A DNA stretch of 64,000 nt from Rhodoferax bucti (GTDB lineage Bacteria; Pseudomonadota; Gammaproteobacteria; Burkholderiales; Burkholderiaceae_C), in assembly GCF_005876985.1 (NCBI RefSeq), contig NZ_VAHD01000001.1, positions 1,178,001 to 1,242,000 on the forward strand. Direction: 5' to 3'. The notes below the pieces were generated by a model. That model saw nothing but the letters and a program-made list of their open reading frames with translations, was not told the origin of the DNA and ran no database searches. The translations under genes and the position numbers were made by a program. Positions 18,393 through 26,881 of this stretch are shown here, in pieces (position 1 is the stretch's first letter; every line of letters begins with the position of its first letter).

Positions 18393-19159
18393 GCGCAGCC
18401 ACTTCGCAAACTGCAGGCGCGGTGCTGCTGCCCGACAGCCAGGTGCCCCTGATCCGCCTGCGTGGCATCACCCGCGACTACGGCATGGGTGCCACCCGGT
18501 TTCAGGCTCTCAAGGGGGTGGATCTGGATATTGAGGCGGGGGACTTTGTGGCCATCATGGGGCCCAGTGGCTCAGGCAAGTCCACCGCCATGAACACCTT
18601 GGGTTGCCTGGACACGCCCAGCAGCGGCCGCTACCTGTTTCAGGGTGTAGAGGTGCAAAGCCTGAGCCGCGACCAGCGGGCGCGACTGCGGCGCCGCTAC
18701 CTGGGGTTTGTGTTCCAGGGCTTCAACTTGCTGGCGCGCACCTCGGCGCAAGAAAACGTGGAGCTGCCCCTGCTGTACCGCGGTGAGTCGCCTGCAGCGC
18801 GCAGAGCGGCGGCCGCCCGTGCCCTGGCCTCGGTGGGGCTGGCGGGGTGGGAGCACCATACGCCGGCCGAACTCTCAGGCGGCCAGCAGCAGCGTGTGGC
18901 CATTGCGCGTGCCATCGTCACCGAGCCGGCCGTGTTGCTGGCCGATGAGCCCACGGGTAACTTGGACACCCAGCGCAGCCATGAAATCATGGAGCTGCTC
19001 TGGCGCCTGAATGTGGACCGCGGCATCACCGTGCTCATGGTCACCCACGAGCCCGACATGGCTGCCTACGCCAAGCGCATGGTGCGATTTGTGGATGGCG
19101 TGGTGGCTTCGGATGTGCGCAACCCGCACCCTGTGGCGGAGGTGGCCCATGCTGCTTAG
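18389..19159 (+). CDS. ABC transporter ATP-binding protein (MacB/LolD type)
   Basis: 256 aa from the GTG at 18389, which overlaps the MacA stop by 4 nt. Complete nucleotide-binding domain: Walker A GPSGSGKST, Q-loop GFVFQGFNLL, signature LSGGQQQR, Walker B VLLADEPTGNLD, and H-loop MVTHEPD. In E. coli MacB the ATPase and permease are one polypeptide; here they are separate genes that overlap by 11 nt. Confidence 0.93.
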   Translation: MSAATSQTAGAVLLPDSQVPLIRLRGITRDYGMGATRFQALKGVDLDIEAGDFVAIMGPSGSGKSTAMNTLGCLDTPSSGRYLFQGVEVQSLSRDQRARLRRRYLGFVFQGFNLLARTSAQENVELPLLYRGESPAARRAAAARALASVGLAGWEHHTPAELSGGQQQRVAIARAIVTEPAVLLADEPTGNLDTQRSHEIMELLWRLNVDRGITVLMVTHEPDMAAYAKRMVRFVDGVVASDVRNPHPVAEVAHAA

Positions 19160-20351
19160 TACCTTGCTGCTGGCGCTGCGCTCTATCCGCCGCAACCTGC
19201 TGCGCTCGTTTTTGACCATCCTGGGCATCGTGATCGGGGTGAGTGCCGTCATCACCATGGTGACGCTGGGGCAGGGCGCCACGTTGGCGGTGAAAAACCA
19301 GATATCCAGCCTGGGCAGCAACCTGCTGATGGTGCGCCCCGGCCAACGCCAAGGCCCTGGTGGTAGCGGAGGGCCAGCTTTCAAGGAGAGTGATGCGCAA
19401 GCCATTGCCACCCAGATTGGTGGCATCCAGGCAGTCGCGCCCGAGGCCCGCTCGGGCGTCACGGTGGTGGCTAACGGCCGCAACTGGACGACGAGTGTGA
19501 CCGGCAGCACCAGCGCCTGGCTGGACGTGAGCAACTGGACGCTGGCCCAGGGCAGGCGCTACAGCGACGAGGAGCAACAGGCCGGCTCGGCGGTCTGCAT
19601 CATCGGCGAGACGGTGCGGCGCGAGCTGTTTGGCAGCCAACCGGCGCTGGGGGCGCAGGTGCGGGTGAAACAGTTTTCGTGCGAAGTGGTGGGCATTCTG
19701 GCGTCCAAAGGCCAGGCCGCCATGGGCAATGACCAGGACGATGTAGTCATGGTGCCCCTGCACACCCTGCAACGCCGGGTGACTGGCAACTTGCATGTGA
19801 GCACGCTCTTGGTGTCCATGCAGGACGGCAGCGACAGCAGCCGCGTCAAGGCCGCCATCACCCAGCTGCTGCGCGAGCGGCGCAAGCTGGCCGATGGGGA
19901 TGACGACAACTTCAACGTGCTCGACACCCAGCAACTCGCCGAGGCGCTCTCCGGCACCACGCAGGTCATGACCATGCTCTTGGGCGCGGTGGCGGCGGTG
20001 AGCCTGCTGGTGGGCGGCATCGGCATCATGAACATCATGCTGGTCAGTGTGACCGAGCGCACCCGTGAAATCGGCCTGCGCCTGGCCATTGGCGCACTGG
20101 AGCGCGAGGTGCTGCTGCAGTTTTTGATGGAGGCGGTGGTCTTGGCCGCGCTGGGCGGGGTGGTGGGCATCGTGCTGGCCACGGTGGCATCCATCGGCCT
20201 GGCGCAGGTGATGCAGGTGCCTTATGTGTTCAACCCCGGCATCAACCTGCTTTCGCTGGTGTTTTCGTCCGGCATCGGGGTGGTGTTCGGCTACTTTCCG
20301 GCACGGCGCGCGGCACGTATGGACCCGATTGATGCGCTGCGCCATGAGTGA
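19149..20351 (+). CDS. ABC transporter permease (MacB C-terminal half type)
   Basis: 400 aa from the ATG at 19149. TM1 (SFLTILGIVIGVSAVITMV), then a MacB periplasmic core domain (about 50-260), then the FtsX-like domain with three segments (LLGAVAAVSLLVGGIGIMNIML; AVVLAALGGVVGIVLATVA; LVFSSGIGVVFGYFPA). It ends with the classical FtsX-family PARRAARMDPIDALRHE. Completes the efflux operon. Confidence 0.93.
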   Translation: MLLSTLLLALRSIRRNLLRSFLTILGIVIGVSAVITMVTLGQGATLAVKNQISSLGSNLLMVRPGQRQGPGGSGGPAFKESDAQAIATQIGGIQAVAPEARSGVTVVANGRNWTTSVTGSTSAWLDVSNWTLAQGRRYSDEEQQAGSAVCIIGETVRRELFGSQPALGAQVRVKQFSCEVVGILASKGQAAMGNDQDDVVMVPLHTLQRRVTGNLHVSTLLVSMQDGSDSSRVKAAITQLLRERRKLADGDDDNFNVLDTQQLAEALSGTTQVMTMLLGAVAAVSLLVGGIGIMNIMLVSVTERTREIGLRLAIGALEREVLLQFLMEAVVLAALGGVVGIVLATVASIGLAQVMQVPYVFNPGINLLSLVFSSGIGVVFGYFPARRAARMDPIDALRHE

Positions 20352-20380
20352 CGGTGCACCGCCCTCCGGCGCAGGCCCGA

Positions 20381-20878
20381 CTAGCGGGTTTGCAAAAGGG
20401 ACAGGTAGTCTTCCAGCACATCGAAGTTGCCGCTCCAGCCCTGCGTCATGCTGGCGTGGCTGGACGCAAACAGAGCTTGTTCCTCCGCCGTGGCTTCATG
20501 GGGCGCCCACACCAGGCTCAGCAGCGTGCCGCCGTCCTGCTCGCTCAGGGTGGTGGTCGAGTGGGTGTACAGGGGCCAGCCAGCAGCCCACGGGTTGCGT
20601 GTGCTGCCCCCTGCGGGGTCTGAAAAGCACTGAATCAACACCAGCTTCTCCGGCGGCACGATTTCCTGCAGTTGCCACTTGCCCCACAGCGCCGGGCCGC
20701 CTTCGATTTGCATGGCGTAGTGGTAGGTGCCGCCCACCCGGAAGTCCAGCGCGCTGTGCGTCACTGTGCTGCCTTTGGGGCCCAGCCAATGTTGCAGGTG
20801 CTCCGGGCTGGAATACACCTCCCACACGAGGCTGCGGGGCGCTTTCAGGAAACGTGAAATGGTGAACGGTGCGTGCAT
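20381..20878 (-). CDS. SRPBCC domain (AHSA1-like) protein
   Basis: 165 aa from the ATG at 20878 (MHAPFTISRFLKAP). Activator-of-Hsp90-homology type SRPBCC fold: LVWEVYSSPEHLQHWLGP near the start and SHASMTQGWSGNFDVLEDYL at the end, both typical of the family. Small hydrophobic-ligand binding is likely; the ligand is unknown. It follows the HNH protein gene after 5 bp on the minus strand and is convergent with the efflux operon. Confidence 0.87.
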   Translation of the reverse strand: MHAPFTISRFLKAPRSLVWEVYSSPEHLQHWLGPKGSTVTHSALDFRVGGTYHYAMQIEGGPALWGKWQLQEIVPPEKLVLIQCFSDPAGGSTRNPWAAGWPLYTHSTTTLSEQDGGTLLSLVWAPHEATAEEQALFASSHASMTQGWSGNFDVLEDYLSLLQTR

Positions 20879-20883
20879 GGCGA

Positions 20884-21135
20884 CTACTCCGGAGTGGGCG
20901 ACGACGCATTGTGCGACGGATGGCCGGGCTGGTGACGCCCCCGGTTGCACACGCCATGGCTGATGGCCAGATTCTCCAGGTGGCTGCTGCCGCCCTCGCT
21001 TTGGGGGCGGATGTGTTCCAGCGTGGCATCTTCTGGCGCCACATGCTGGCCGCAGACCCAGCAGGGAACTTGCCCATGCAGTTGGCGGGCCACGGTGTGG
21101 TAAATCTTGGTGCGGGTGAGGGCGAGGCGGCTCAT
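20884..21135 (-). CDS. HNH endonuclease-like protein
   Basis: 83 aa from the ATG at 21135 (MSRLALTRTK). The frame is open to a TTG at 21249, so the N-terminus is uncertain. HNH fold features: zinc-knuckle cysteines in PCWVCGQHV, catalytic-type TLEHIRPQSEGGSS, then LENLAISHGVCNRGRH. There is no partner domain and no phage context. It could be a genuine nuclease or a DNA-binding zinc protein. The upstream end abuts the divergent hypothetical gene at 21241. Confidence 0.7.
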   Translation of the reverse strand: MSRLALTRTKIYHTVARQLHGQVPCWVCGQHVAPEDATLEHIRPQSEGGSSHLENLAISHGVCNRGRHQPGHPSHNASSPTPE

Positions 21136-21240
21136 ACAGGGGCGGTAGCGGCGGAATTGTTCAGCGGTGGACGGTTGAGTTTGCCAGTGTCTGGCGTGGG
21201 ATTTGTAATCGCTCCCACTCACCTGCCCGGAGGGCTTCCC

Positions 21241-21975
21241 ATGATTCAAAACCCTGTACTTGCCATGACCTTAGAGGTACTGGCCGATGCCCAGAGCCTG
21301 ATGGGAAATGCGCTGTCCATCACCTGGGATGCCACCAAGTCGCAAGAAAGCTACCTGAGCCGGGGGGCGTCCTGGCAGGGCTACCACGTTCCGTCGGACT
21401 TGCTGTTTGACAAGGCCAGCCGCTTGCGGCTGATGGAGTTGGCGCCGCTGTTTTCGCACGAATTTCACCAGGCCTTGCAGCGCCGCATGCTGTCCTCACT
21501 GAGCATGGTGCGCAGTGATGCGGCACCGCGCACCCGCTCGCCGGGCGAGGGGCGGGTGGACGGGGAGTTGCAGCTCTCCACCGATGCCGAGCTGATCCGC
21601 AAAGTGGGCACTGGCCGCATCGTGAATGTGCTGGAAAGCGTGTGCGCGGCGGAGCTGGAGGTGATGGTGGGTTTGCAGATCGAGTGCCTGCGTTTTCACA
21701 AGGCAACGCACAACCCCTTCAGCGCCGCCAATTTCGCGGGCGCTCTCATGCAGGCCGTGGAGCGCGCCATTCCGGATGAGGCGTCGCGGCAGGTCTTCTT
21801 GCAAGTGCTGGTGCCGGCATTCGCACAGGCATTGCAGTACGCCTTGCGCTTTTATGCCAAATCGCTGTCACGCAAATTGGCAGCCCTTGCACCGCCACCG
21901 GAACCCCGTGCAAGCCGCCGGACGAGCTGGCATATGGATTCACAATACGAACCCACCGTGCCTTCAGCCCTGTGA
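21241..21975 (+). CDS. Hypothetical protein, 244 aa (possible DUF1631 relative)
   Basis: I do not recognise this protein firmly. From the ATG at 21241 it reads MIQNPVLAMTLEVLADAQ; it is mainly helical with no signal peptide or membrane segment. The pattern HEFHQALQRRM, then NPFSAANFAGALMQAVERAI and VFLQVLVPAFAQALQY, recalls the N-terminal part of the DUF1631 proteins of beta- and gammaproteobacteria; this is a weak visual resemblance. The stop is 25 bp before the EAL protein start in the same direction, suggesting co-transcription. Confidence 0.65.
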   Translation: MIQNPVLAMTLEVLADAQSLMGNALSITWDATKSQESYLSRGASWQGYHVPSDLLFDKASRLRLMELAPLFSHEFHQALQRRMLSSLSMVRSDAAPRTRSPGEGRVDGELQLSTDAELIRKVGTGRIVNVLESVCAAELEVMVGLQIECLRFHKATHNPFSAANFAGALMQAVERAIPDEASRQVFLQVLVPAFAQALQYALRFYAKSLSRKLAALAPPPEPRASRRTSWHMDSQYEPTVPSAL

Positions 21976-22000
21976 TGGAACGGTGAGGGAGAAAATCAAA

Positions 22001-22930
22001 ATGAAAAAGACCACGAAACTCAAGCATTACCTATCCGCCCTGCGTACCTGGGCACGCCGCGAGGGCCAGGCTCCCCGCGTCCGCATCATGCGCCTGCTGG
22101 CAGAGCGTTCCCTGGAGCCGGTGTTTCAACCGCTGGTGGACTTGCGCAGCGGCGTGCTGCTGGGGCACGAGGCGCTGATCCGCGCGCCCCGCAGCCTGGA
22201 GGTGAGCGGTTTTGATGTGCTGCTTCAAGCCGCCCAGACAGAGCGCTGCCAGAAGAATTTTGAGTTGGCCTGCCTGGAGCTGGCCATGCAGCAATGGACC
22301 GCCCAGAGCGGCAAAGACACCTTGTTTGTGAACATCAGCGCGGCCACGCTGGTGCAGTTGCAGGAGTCGGACGCCAGCGGCATGCTGCTGCACCTCATGC
22401 GCAAGCACAACATGTCGCCGCGCCGCATGGGCTTGGATATTTCGGGCTACACACGGGTGCCCCAGCTGGAGGTGCTGATACAGGCCCTGCGTCCCCTGCG
22501 GGATGCCGGCGTGACGATTGCCCTGGACGATTTCAAGGCCTCGGAAAACAGCATGAAAGTCTGGGCCAAGGTACTGCCTAATGTGATCAAGATGGCCCCG
22601 CGCTGGACCCACAACATCGGCGTGGACGCGGAGCAGGGCCGGGTGGTCAGCAGCTTGGTGCGCCTCACGCGCAACCACAACGCTTTGCTGGTGGCTAAAT
22701 CGGTGGAAACCGAAGCTGAGCTGCGCGCCCTGCAGGCCCTGGGGGTGGATATGGCACAAGGCTACTTTTTGGGCAGCCCCGCAGAGGCCCCCGTGCGCTC
22801 GCTCAACCTGCGTGCCCGCGAGGTGCTGCGCACCCCCGAAGCAACGCCTGCACGCGGCCCCCAAGCCACGGTGCCGGGCAAGCCCGCCAAACCCCCAGTG
22901 CTGGACACCCGTTACCAACTGCTGCACTGA
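22001..22930 (+). CDS. EAL-domain protein with altered active site
   Basis: 309 aa from the ATG at 22001, preceded by GGTGAGGGAG. Single EAL domain, residues about 30-262. Retained: E57-A-L, Asn111, the Asp176-Asp177 pair, Lys197 and QGY at 253-255. Changed: the DDFGTG loop is DDFKAS, KID is KMA (Asp to Ala199), the ExT glutamate is Asp146, and the AEGVE segment is AKSVE (Glu to Lys233). These losses argue against normal c-di-GMP phosphodiesterase activity and for a receptor or protein-interaction role. A 45-residue Pro-rich tail follows. No GGDEF or sensor domain. Confidence 0.85.
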   Translation: MKKTTKLKHYLSALRTWARREGQAPRVRIMRLLAERSLEPVFQPLVDLRSGVLLGHEALIRAPRSLEVSGFDVLLQAAQTERCQKNFELACLELAMQQWTAQSGKDTLFVNISAATLVQLQESDASGMLLHLMRKHNMSPRRMGLDISGYTRVPQLEVLIQALRPLRDAGVTIALDDFKASENSMKVWAKVLPNVIKMAPRWTHNIGVDAEQGRVVSSLVRLTRNHNALLVAKSVETEAELRALQALGVDMAQGYFLGSPAEAPVRSLNLRAREVLRTPEATPARGPQATVPGKPAKPPVLDTRYQLLH

Positions 22931-22963
22931 GCCGGCAAGCCGGGGTGTAGGGCCCTGGCGATT

Positions 22964-23761
22964 TCAGGGTGGGGTGTTGGCGGCCTTCAGCAAGGCCAGC
23001 AAGTCCTGGATGCTGGCGTTCAGGGTGTTGAGGTTGTCTTCCCGCTGGCGGCGGGCAAAGGCATGCCAGGCCGTGATCGACAGGATTTCCAGCTTGCCGT
23101 AAGACAGTTTGAGCCAGCCGTGCTGGGCCAGTTGCTGCACATACTCCGAGAACAAGGTCCGCGACACCCCGCACAGCGAGGCCAGGGTGTTTTGCGAAAT
23201 CGGAATCTCTACCCCTTCGCCGAACCCTACGGTGGGCGGCCGGTCCGAGTGGTAAGCCAGTGCCTCGGCGAACTGGGCCAGGCCCATGACCACCCGCATG
23301 CAGGGGTTGCCCAGTTTCATGAGCGTGAGGGTTTCGGAAGTTTTTTGCACCCGCCAGGCCATCAGCTTGGCTACGAAGCGGGCGAAGTTGGGCTCGTTCA
23401 CAAACAAGTGGTCAAAGCGGGCGGCGGGCAGGGTCAGCACCTCGGTACCGGTAAGGCACACATAGTCCGCAAAACTCGGTTTGCGGTTGATGATGGACTG
23501 CTCCCCGAACCACGCACCCCGGCCGTAGATGGAGATGGGGGTGGACTCCGAGTTGGTGGTGGGCACCGAGGCCGACACCAGCCCCTGGATGATGAACATC
23601 CAATGCCCCACCTCGGCACCTTTGGTCCAGAGGCGCTTGCCCGCGTCATGGGCCTGCACTTTGACCAGCGGCGCGGTCTCGAGAGCAAGGGCGTCGCTCA
23701 GGCCCAGTCTGCGCAGCTGTTTGTACACGTAGCCATTGGCCGCAGAGCTCACCGGTTGCAC
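22964..23761 (-). CDS. Crp/Fnr-family transcriptional regulator
   Basis: 265 aa. The cyclic-nucleotide-binding beta-roll (WMFIIQGLVSASV; ISIYGRGAWFGEQSIINRKPSFADY) is followed by the dimer helix and a C-terminal winged helix (ISQNTLASLCGVSRTLFSEYVQQL). There is no FNR-type cysteine cluster at the N-terminus, so it is not an oxygen sensor of the classic kind. The PE-A-RT cAMP motif is absent. Convergent with the EAL gene. Effector unknown. Confidence 0.9.
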   Translation of the reverse strand: MQPVSSAANGYVYKQLRRLGLSDALALETAPLVKVQAHDAGKRLWTKGAEVGHWMFIIQGLVSASVPTTNSESTPISIYGRGAWFGEQSIINRKPSFADYVCLTGTEVLTLPAARFDHLFVNEPNFARFVAKLMAWRVQKTSETLTLMKLGNPCMRVVMGLAQFAEALAYHSDRPPTVGFGEGVEIPISQNTLASLCGVSRTLFSEYVQQLAQHGWLKLSYGKLEILSITAWHAFARRQREDNLNTLNASIQDLLALLKAANTPP

Positions 23762-23875
23762 GCAGACTCCAAATAAATGTGATCGGCTATTTTCGCGGGA
23801 AGCCTGCGCGAGGGGAAGGAACTATTGCTGATTTACGGACTTTTACAGCTTGGGCCGCTGCGGGGCGCCGCAATG

Positions 23876-24889
23876 TCAGGCTTTGAAGTGGTCAAAGCTG
23901 GTCCATGCGCCTTGCAGCGGGGTGCCATCGGCCGCCAGCACGCGCACGCCTGCGCCGGTGGTGATGCGTCCGATGCGCGTCACCGGCGTGGCCGTGGCAT
24001 GCCCTGCCTGCACCACCTGGTCGCGTTGCCCGGCAGGCGCGGTAAAGACCAATTCGTAATCGTCGCCCCCGCTCAGCACGTGGCGCAACACTGTGGCGTC
24101 CAAGTTGCTTTGAGGATCAAAATGGCCGCTAGCGCTCGCTGAATGTGCGCAAGCAGCTATCAAATGCATAGCGGTTGATGCATCCAGCTCGGCCCCCACG
24201 CCACTGCGTTTCAGGATGTGGCCCAGATCCCCCAGCAGCCCGTCGCTGACATCCGCGGCCGCACTGGCGATACCGCGCAGGGCCTGGCCCAGGGCCACCC
24301 GGGGCGTGGGCTGCTCCAGCCGCTGGCGGGCGGTGGCCAGCGTGGCAGGGGGCAAAGCTGTGTGGCTCAGCAGTGCGTCCAGCGCCAGGGCGGCATCGCC
24401 CAGCGTGCCGCTGACCCACAGGTCGTCCCCCGCGCGGGCGCCGCTGCGCAGCAGGGCCTGGCCCGGGGGCGTTTCGCCGAACACGGTGATGCACAGGTTC
24501 AGCGGGCCCTGGGTGGTGTCCCCACCGACCAAGGGGCAGTGGTGCCGGTCTGCCAGGGCAAACAAGCCCTGCGAAAACGCCTGCAACCACGCCGGGTTTG
24601 CCGAGGGCAGGCTGAGGGCGAGCGTGAAACCCAGGGGCGTGGCCCCGCACGCCGCGAGGTCGCTGAGGTTGACGGCCAGCGCCTTGTGGCCCAGGGTGGC
24701 GGGGTCTACATCGGCAAAGAAATGCCGGCCGCTCACCAGCATGTCGCTGCTGATGGCGAGTTGCATGCCCGGGGTGGGTTGCAGCAGGGCGCAATCGTCG
24801 CCAATGCCCAAGACCACCTGAGTGGGCAAGGGATGGCCGGCGCGCTCGAAGTAGCGCGCAATCAGCTCGAACTCGCCGACGCCGCTCAT
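23876..24889 (-). CDS. thiL: Thiamine-monophosphate kinase
   Basis: 337 aa from the ATG at 24889, whose first bases overlap the TGA of the upstream gene (ATGA). ThiL phosphorylates thiamine monophosphate to the diphosphate cofactor. Family motifs: VLGIGDDCALL, SSDMLVSGRHF, NLSDLAACGATPLG, LVGGDTTQG, DVSDGLLGDLGHI and LSGGDDYELVF. Between the last two motifs the peptide MHLIAACAHSASASGHFD is encoded by an in-frame copy of the dispersed palindromic repeat. Minus-strand operon apaG - recombinase - thiL. Confidence 0.94.
   Translation of the reverse strand: MSGVGEFELIARYFERAGHPLPTQVVLGIGDDCALLQPTPGMQLAISSDMLVSGRHFFADVDPATLGHKALAVNLSDLAACGATPLGFTLALSLPSANPAWLQAFSQGLFALADRHHCPLVGGDTTQGPLNLCITVFGETPPGQALLRSGARAGDDLWVSGTLGDAALALDALLSHTALPPATLATARQRLEQPTPRVALGQALRGIASAAADVSDGLLGDLGHILKRSGVGAELDASTAMHLIAACAHSASASGHFDPQSNLDATVLRHVLSGGDDYELVFTAPAGQRDQVVQAGHATATPVTRIGRITTGAGVRVLAADGTPLQGAWTSFDHFKA
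24119..24173 (-). repeat. Dispersed palindromic repeat, copy inside thiL
   Basis: Minus strand reads ccgctatgcatttgatAGCT, GCTTGCGCA, spacer cattcagcga, GCGCTAGcGGCC, atttt. Best-preserved intragenic copy, read in frame in thiL. Confidence 0.75.
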
Positions 24890-26871
24890 TCCCTGGCAGG
24901 CCACAAAAAGCTCAATGGCGCTTGGCGAAGGCGCTGCCAGATGCTGCTGCGGATGCGCGAGCGGTCGATGCCCGACACGTTGTGCGCCTGCAGCGCCACC
25001 CGGAAGGCCAGGTAAAAGCTCACGCCCACATTGAGCAAGCCGATGAAAGGAATGCTCGCCACAGCCCACCACAGGGCCGGGTTGCGCACCACCTCCCAGC
25101 CCAGCGCGGCACAGGCAGCGCCCAGTTGGCCGGCCGACAGGGTGACGTGGCGCACATCCAGCGCCGGGCCGATGAAGGCCAGAATCGCCGGCACCAGCCC
25201 GAGCATGAAGCCCAGCGAAATGTTGGCCGCCAGCCCGGAGATGTGGTGGCGCATGAAGTGGGCCCAGCGGTCGGCACGGGCGGCGCCCAGCCACGCGGTG
25301 ATGCGCGGGTTGTAGCGGATGGCCGAGTCCAGCCGGTGCAGCACAAACCAGTTTTCCACCCAGCCCGCCACGATGCTGCTGGAAAACAGCAGCACCCCGG
25401 TGAATGCCGCAAACAGCAGCGAGGGGCCCAGCAGAGTCAGCGAGTGCAGCACGTAGTCCGCCTTCTCCGGTGAAATCATGGGGGAGCCACTCACCCCAAA
25501 CAGCGCCACCGACAACAAGGCTGCAGCCGGAAACACCACCACCACGTTGCCGATGACGGCCGCCACCTGCGAGCGCACCAGGTGCGTCACTTCGTCCACA
25601 AAGGCCTGCAGGGCCTGGGAGTCTGAAATGTCTTTGAGCTTGGCGGCCATGGCCGGCGCCGTCATGGCGGGCTGCTTGGTGGCCAGCGTGAAGTGCAGCA
25701 TCTGGATCAGCACAAAGCTGGCGGCGTACATCACGCTCGACCAAAAGCCGTACCAGAAGGCCGACAAGCCCAGCGCCATGATGCCGAACTTCATCGCGGT
25801 GGTCAGCGCGGTGAGCGCACCGCCGCCAGCGGCATTGCCCAGCATGGCGCGGTATTCCGCATGGTTACGGGTGATGTAGTGCTCGCCGGTTTCCGAGCTG
25901 CGCTCGGCCACTTTGGCCGCCAGCAGGGAAGAGTTGGAGGCAATCAAGGCGCCCACGCTGCGCTGCTCCTGGCCCACGCTGGCCAGGTGGGACAGCAGGC
26001 GCGCGGTGGCGATGTGGCCATCGGTTTCCAGCAGGCAGTCCAGCAGGGCGCGCACCCGCAGCACCCGCTCGCGCAGCTGGCGCAGGCGGAACACCAGGTC
26101 CACCGAGATGCCATGCGCATCCAGGTGGCTGTACACGGTGGCTGCCGCGTGCCGGCAGGCGTCGAGCTGGCTGCGGAAATGCAGCACCGCCTCAGAAGTG
26201 TCGGCGCCTTGCAGCCAGGTGTCCAGCACCGTGTCGAGGTCGGTCGCCAGGGTGTGAAACGGGCTGCCGTCGCGCAGCGGGCTGCTCATGCGCAGGCGCA
26301 TTTCCTGCGAGAAGCCGGTGGCGCGGATCTGGCTGATGCAAAAGGTCAGGGCGTTGAGTAGCGTGTACTGCCACACGGTCACTGCCCGGGCCGCAGCTTG
26401 CACCTGGCCGGGGTGTGCCGGGGCGGGCAGGGTCAGCAGCTCGGCCAGTTGGTCCAGGGTGGCAGCGGGCAGGGCGGCAATCCAGCGAGCGTCGCGCGGG
26501 TCGTGCAGCACCAAGGCAAACAGCTCGGAAGCGTCGTTGGTTTCGGGGGTGGCCGGCAGCAGTTTGCGGTTCAGGCGCTCGACCAGTTCGCTCATAAACG
26601 CGTTGCGCGAGCCGAAGCCGTAGTCCGACAGCAGGGTGCTGCCGTCCACCGTGCCCAGCAGCTCGGCCCACCAGGCGCGCAAGATCTCGGTGGTGGCAGG
26701 GCGGGCGCGCAATATATCCAGCAGCAGGGCCACACGGGCCACGGCGGGTTCGGGGGCGTCTTCGGTGCCGCGTATCCAGGTGAACAGGCGGATCAGCCAG
26801 ATGTGCCGCTCTACCGGGCTGCCATGTGCGCCGAATTGCTCCAGCAGGGTCGAGATGTCTTCGCGTGCCAT
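24886..26871 (-). CDS. Gcr-type 'site-specific recombinase' (polytopic membrane protein)
   Basis: 661 aa from the ATG at 26871 (MAREDISTLLEQFG); 10 bp after apaG, and overlapping the thiL start by 4 nt. It matches the family annotated as site-specific recombinase Gcr (SpecificRecomb family). The N-terminal about 330 residues are helical and soluble. The C-terminal half has multiple hydrophobic segments (LTTAMKFGIMALGLSAFWYGF; VAAVIGNVVVVFPAAALLSVALF; LLFAAFTGVLLFSSSIVAGW). No tyrosine- or serine-recombinase active-site pattern is visible, so the historical name is doubtful; a membrane protein of unknown role is the safer reading. Confidence 0.82.
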   Translation of the reverse strand: MAREDISTLLEQFGAHGSPVERHIWLIRLFTWIRGTEDAPEPAVARVALLLDILRARPATTEILRAWWAELLGTVDGSTLLSDYGFGSRNAFMSELVERLNRKLLPATPETNDASELFALVLHDPRDARWIAALPAATLDQLAELLTLPAPAHPGQVQAAARAVTVWQYTLLNALTFCISQIRATGFSQEMRLRMSSPLRDGSPFHTLATDLDTVLDTWLQGADTSEAVLHFRSQLDACRHAAATVYSHLDAHGISVDLVFRLRQLRERVLRVRALLDCLLETDGHIATARLLSHLASVGQEQRSVGALIASNSSLLAAKVAERSSETGEHYITRNHAEYRAMLGNAAGGGALTALTTAMKFGIMALGLSAFWYGFWSSVMYAASFVLIQMLHFTLATKQPAMTAPAMAAKLKDISDSQALQAFVDEVTHLVRSQVAAVIGNVVVVFPAAALLSVALFGVSGSPMISPEKADYVLHSLTLLGPSLLFAAFTGVLLFSSSIVAGWVENWFVLHRLDSAIRYNPRITAWLGAARADRWAHFMRHHISGLAANISLGFMLGLVPAILAFIGPALDVRHVTLSAGQLGAACAALGWEVVRNPALWWAVASIPFIGLLNVGVSFYLAFRVALQAHNVSGIDRSRIRSSIWQRLRQAPLSFLWPARE

Positions 26872-26881
26872 GGTGGGCGCG

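Noticed and set aside
22931-22963. CCGGC-AA-GCCGG between the EAL gene and the Crp/Fnr gene as a terminator
   Set aside because: The loop is only two bases and no T-run follows on either strand.
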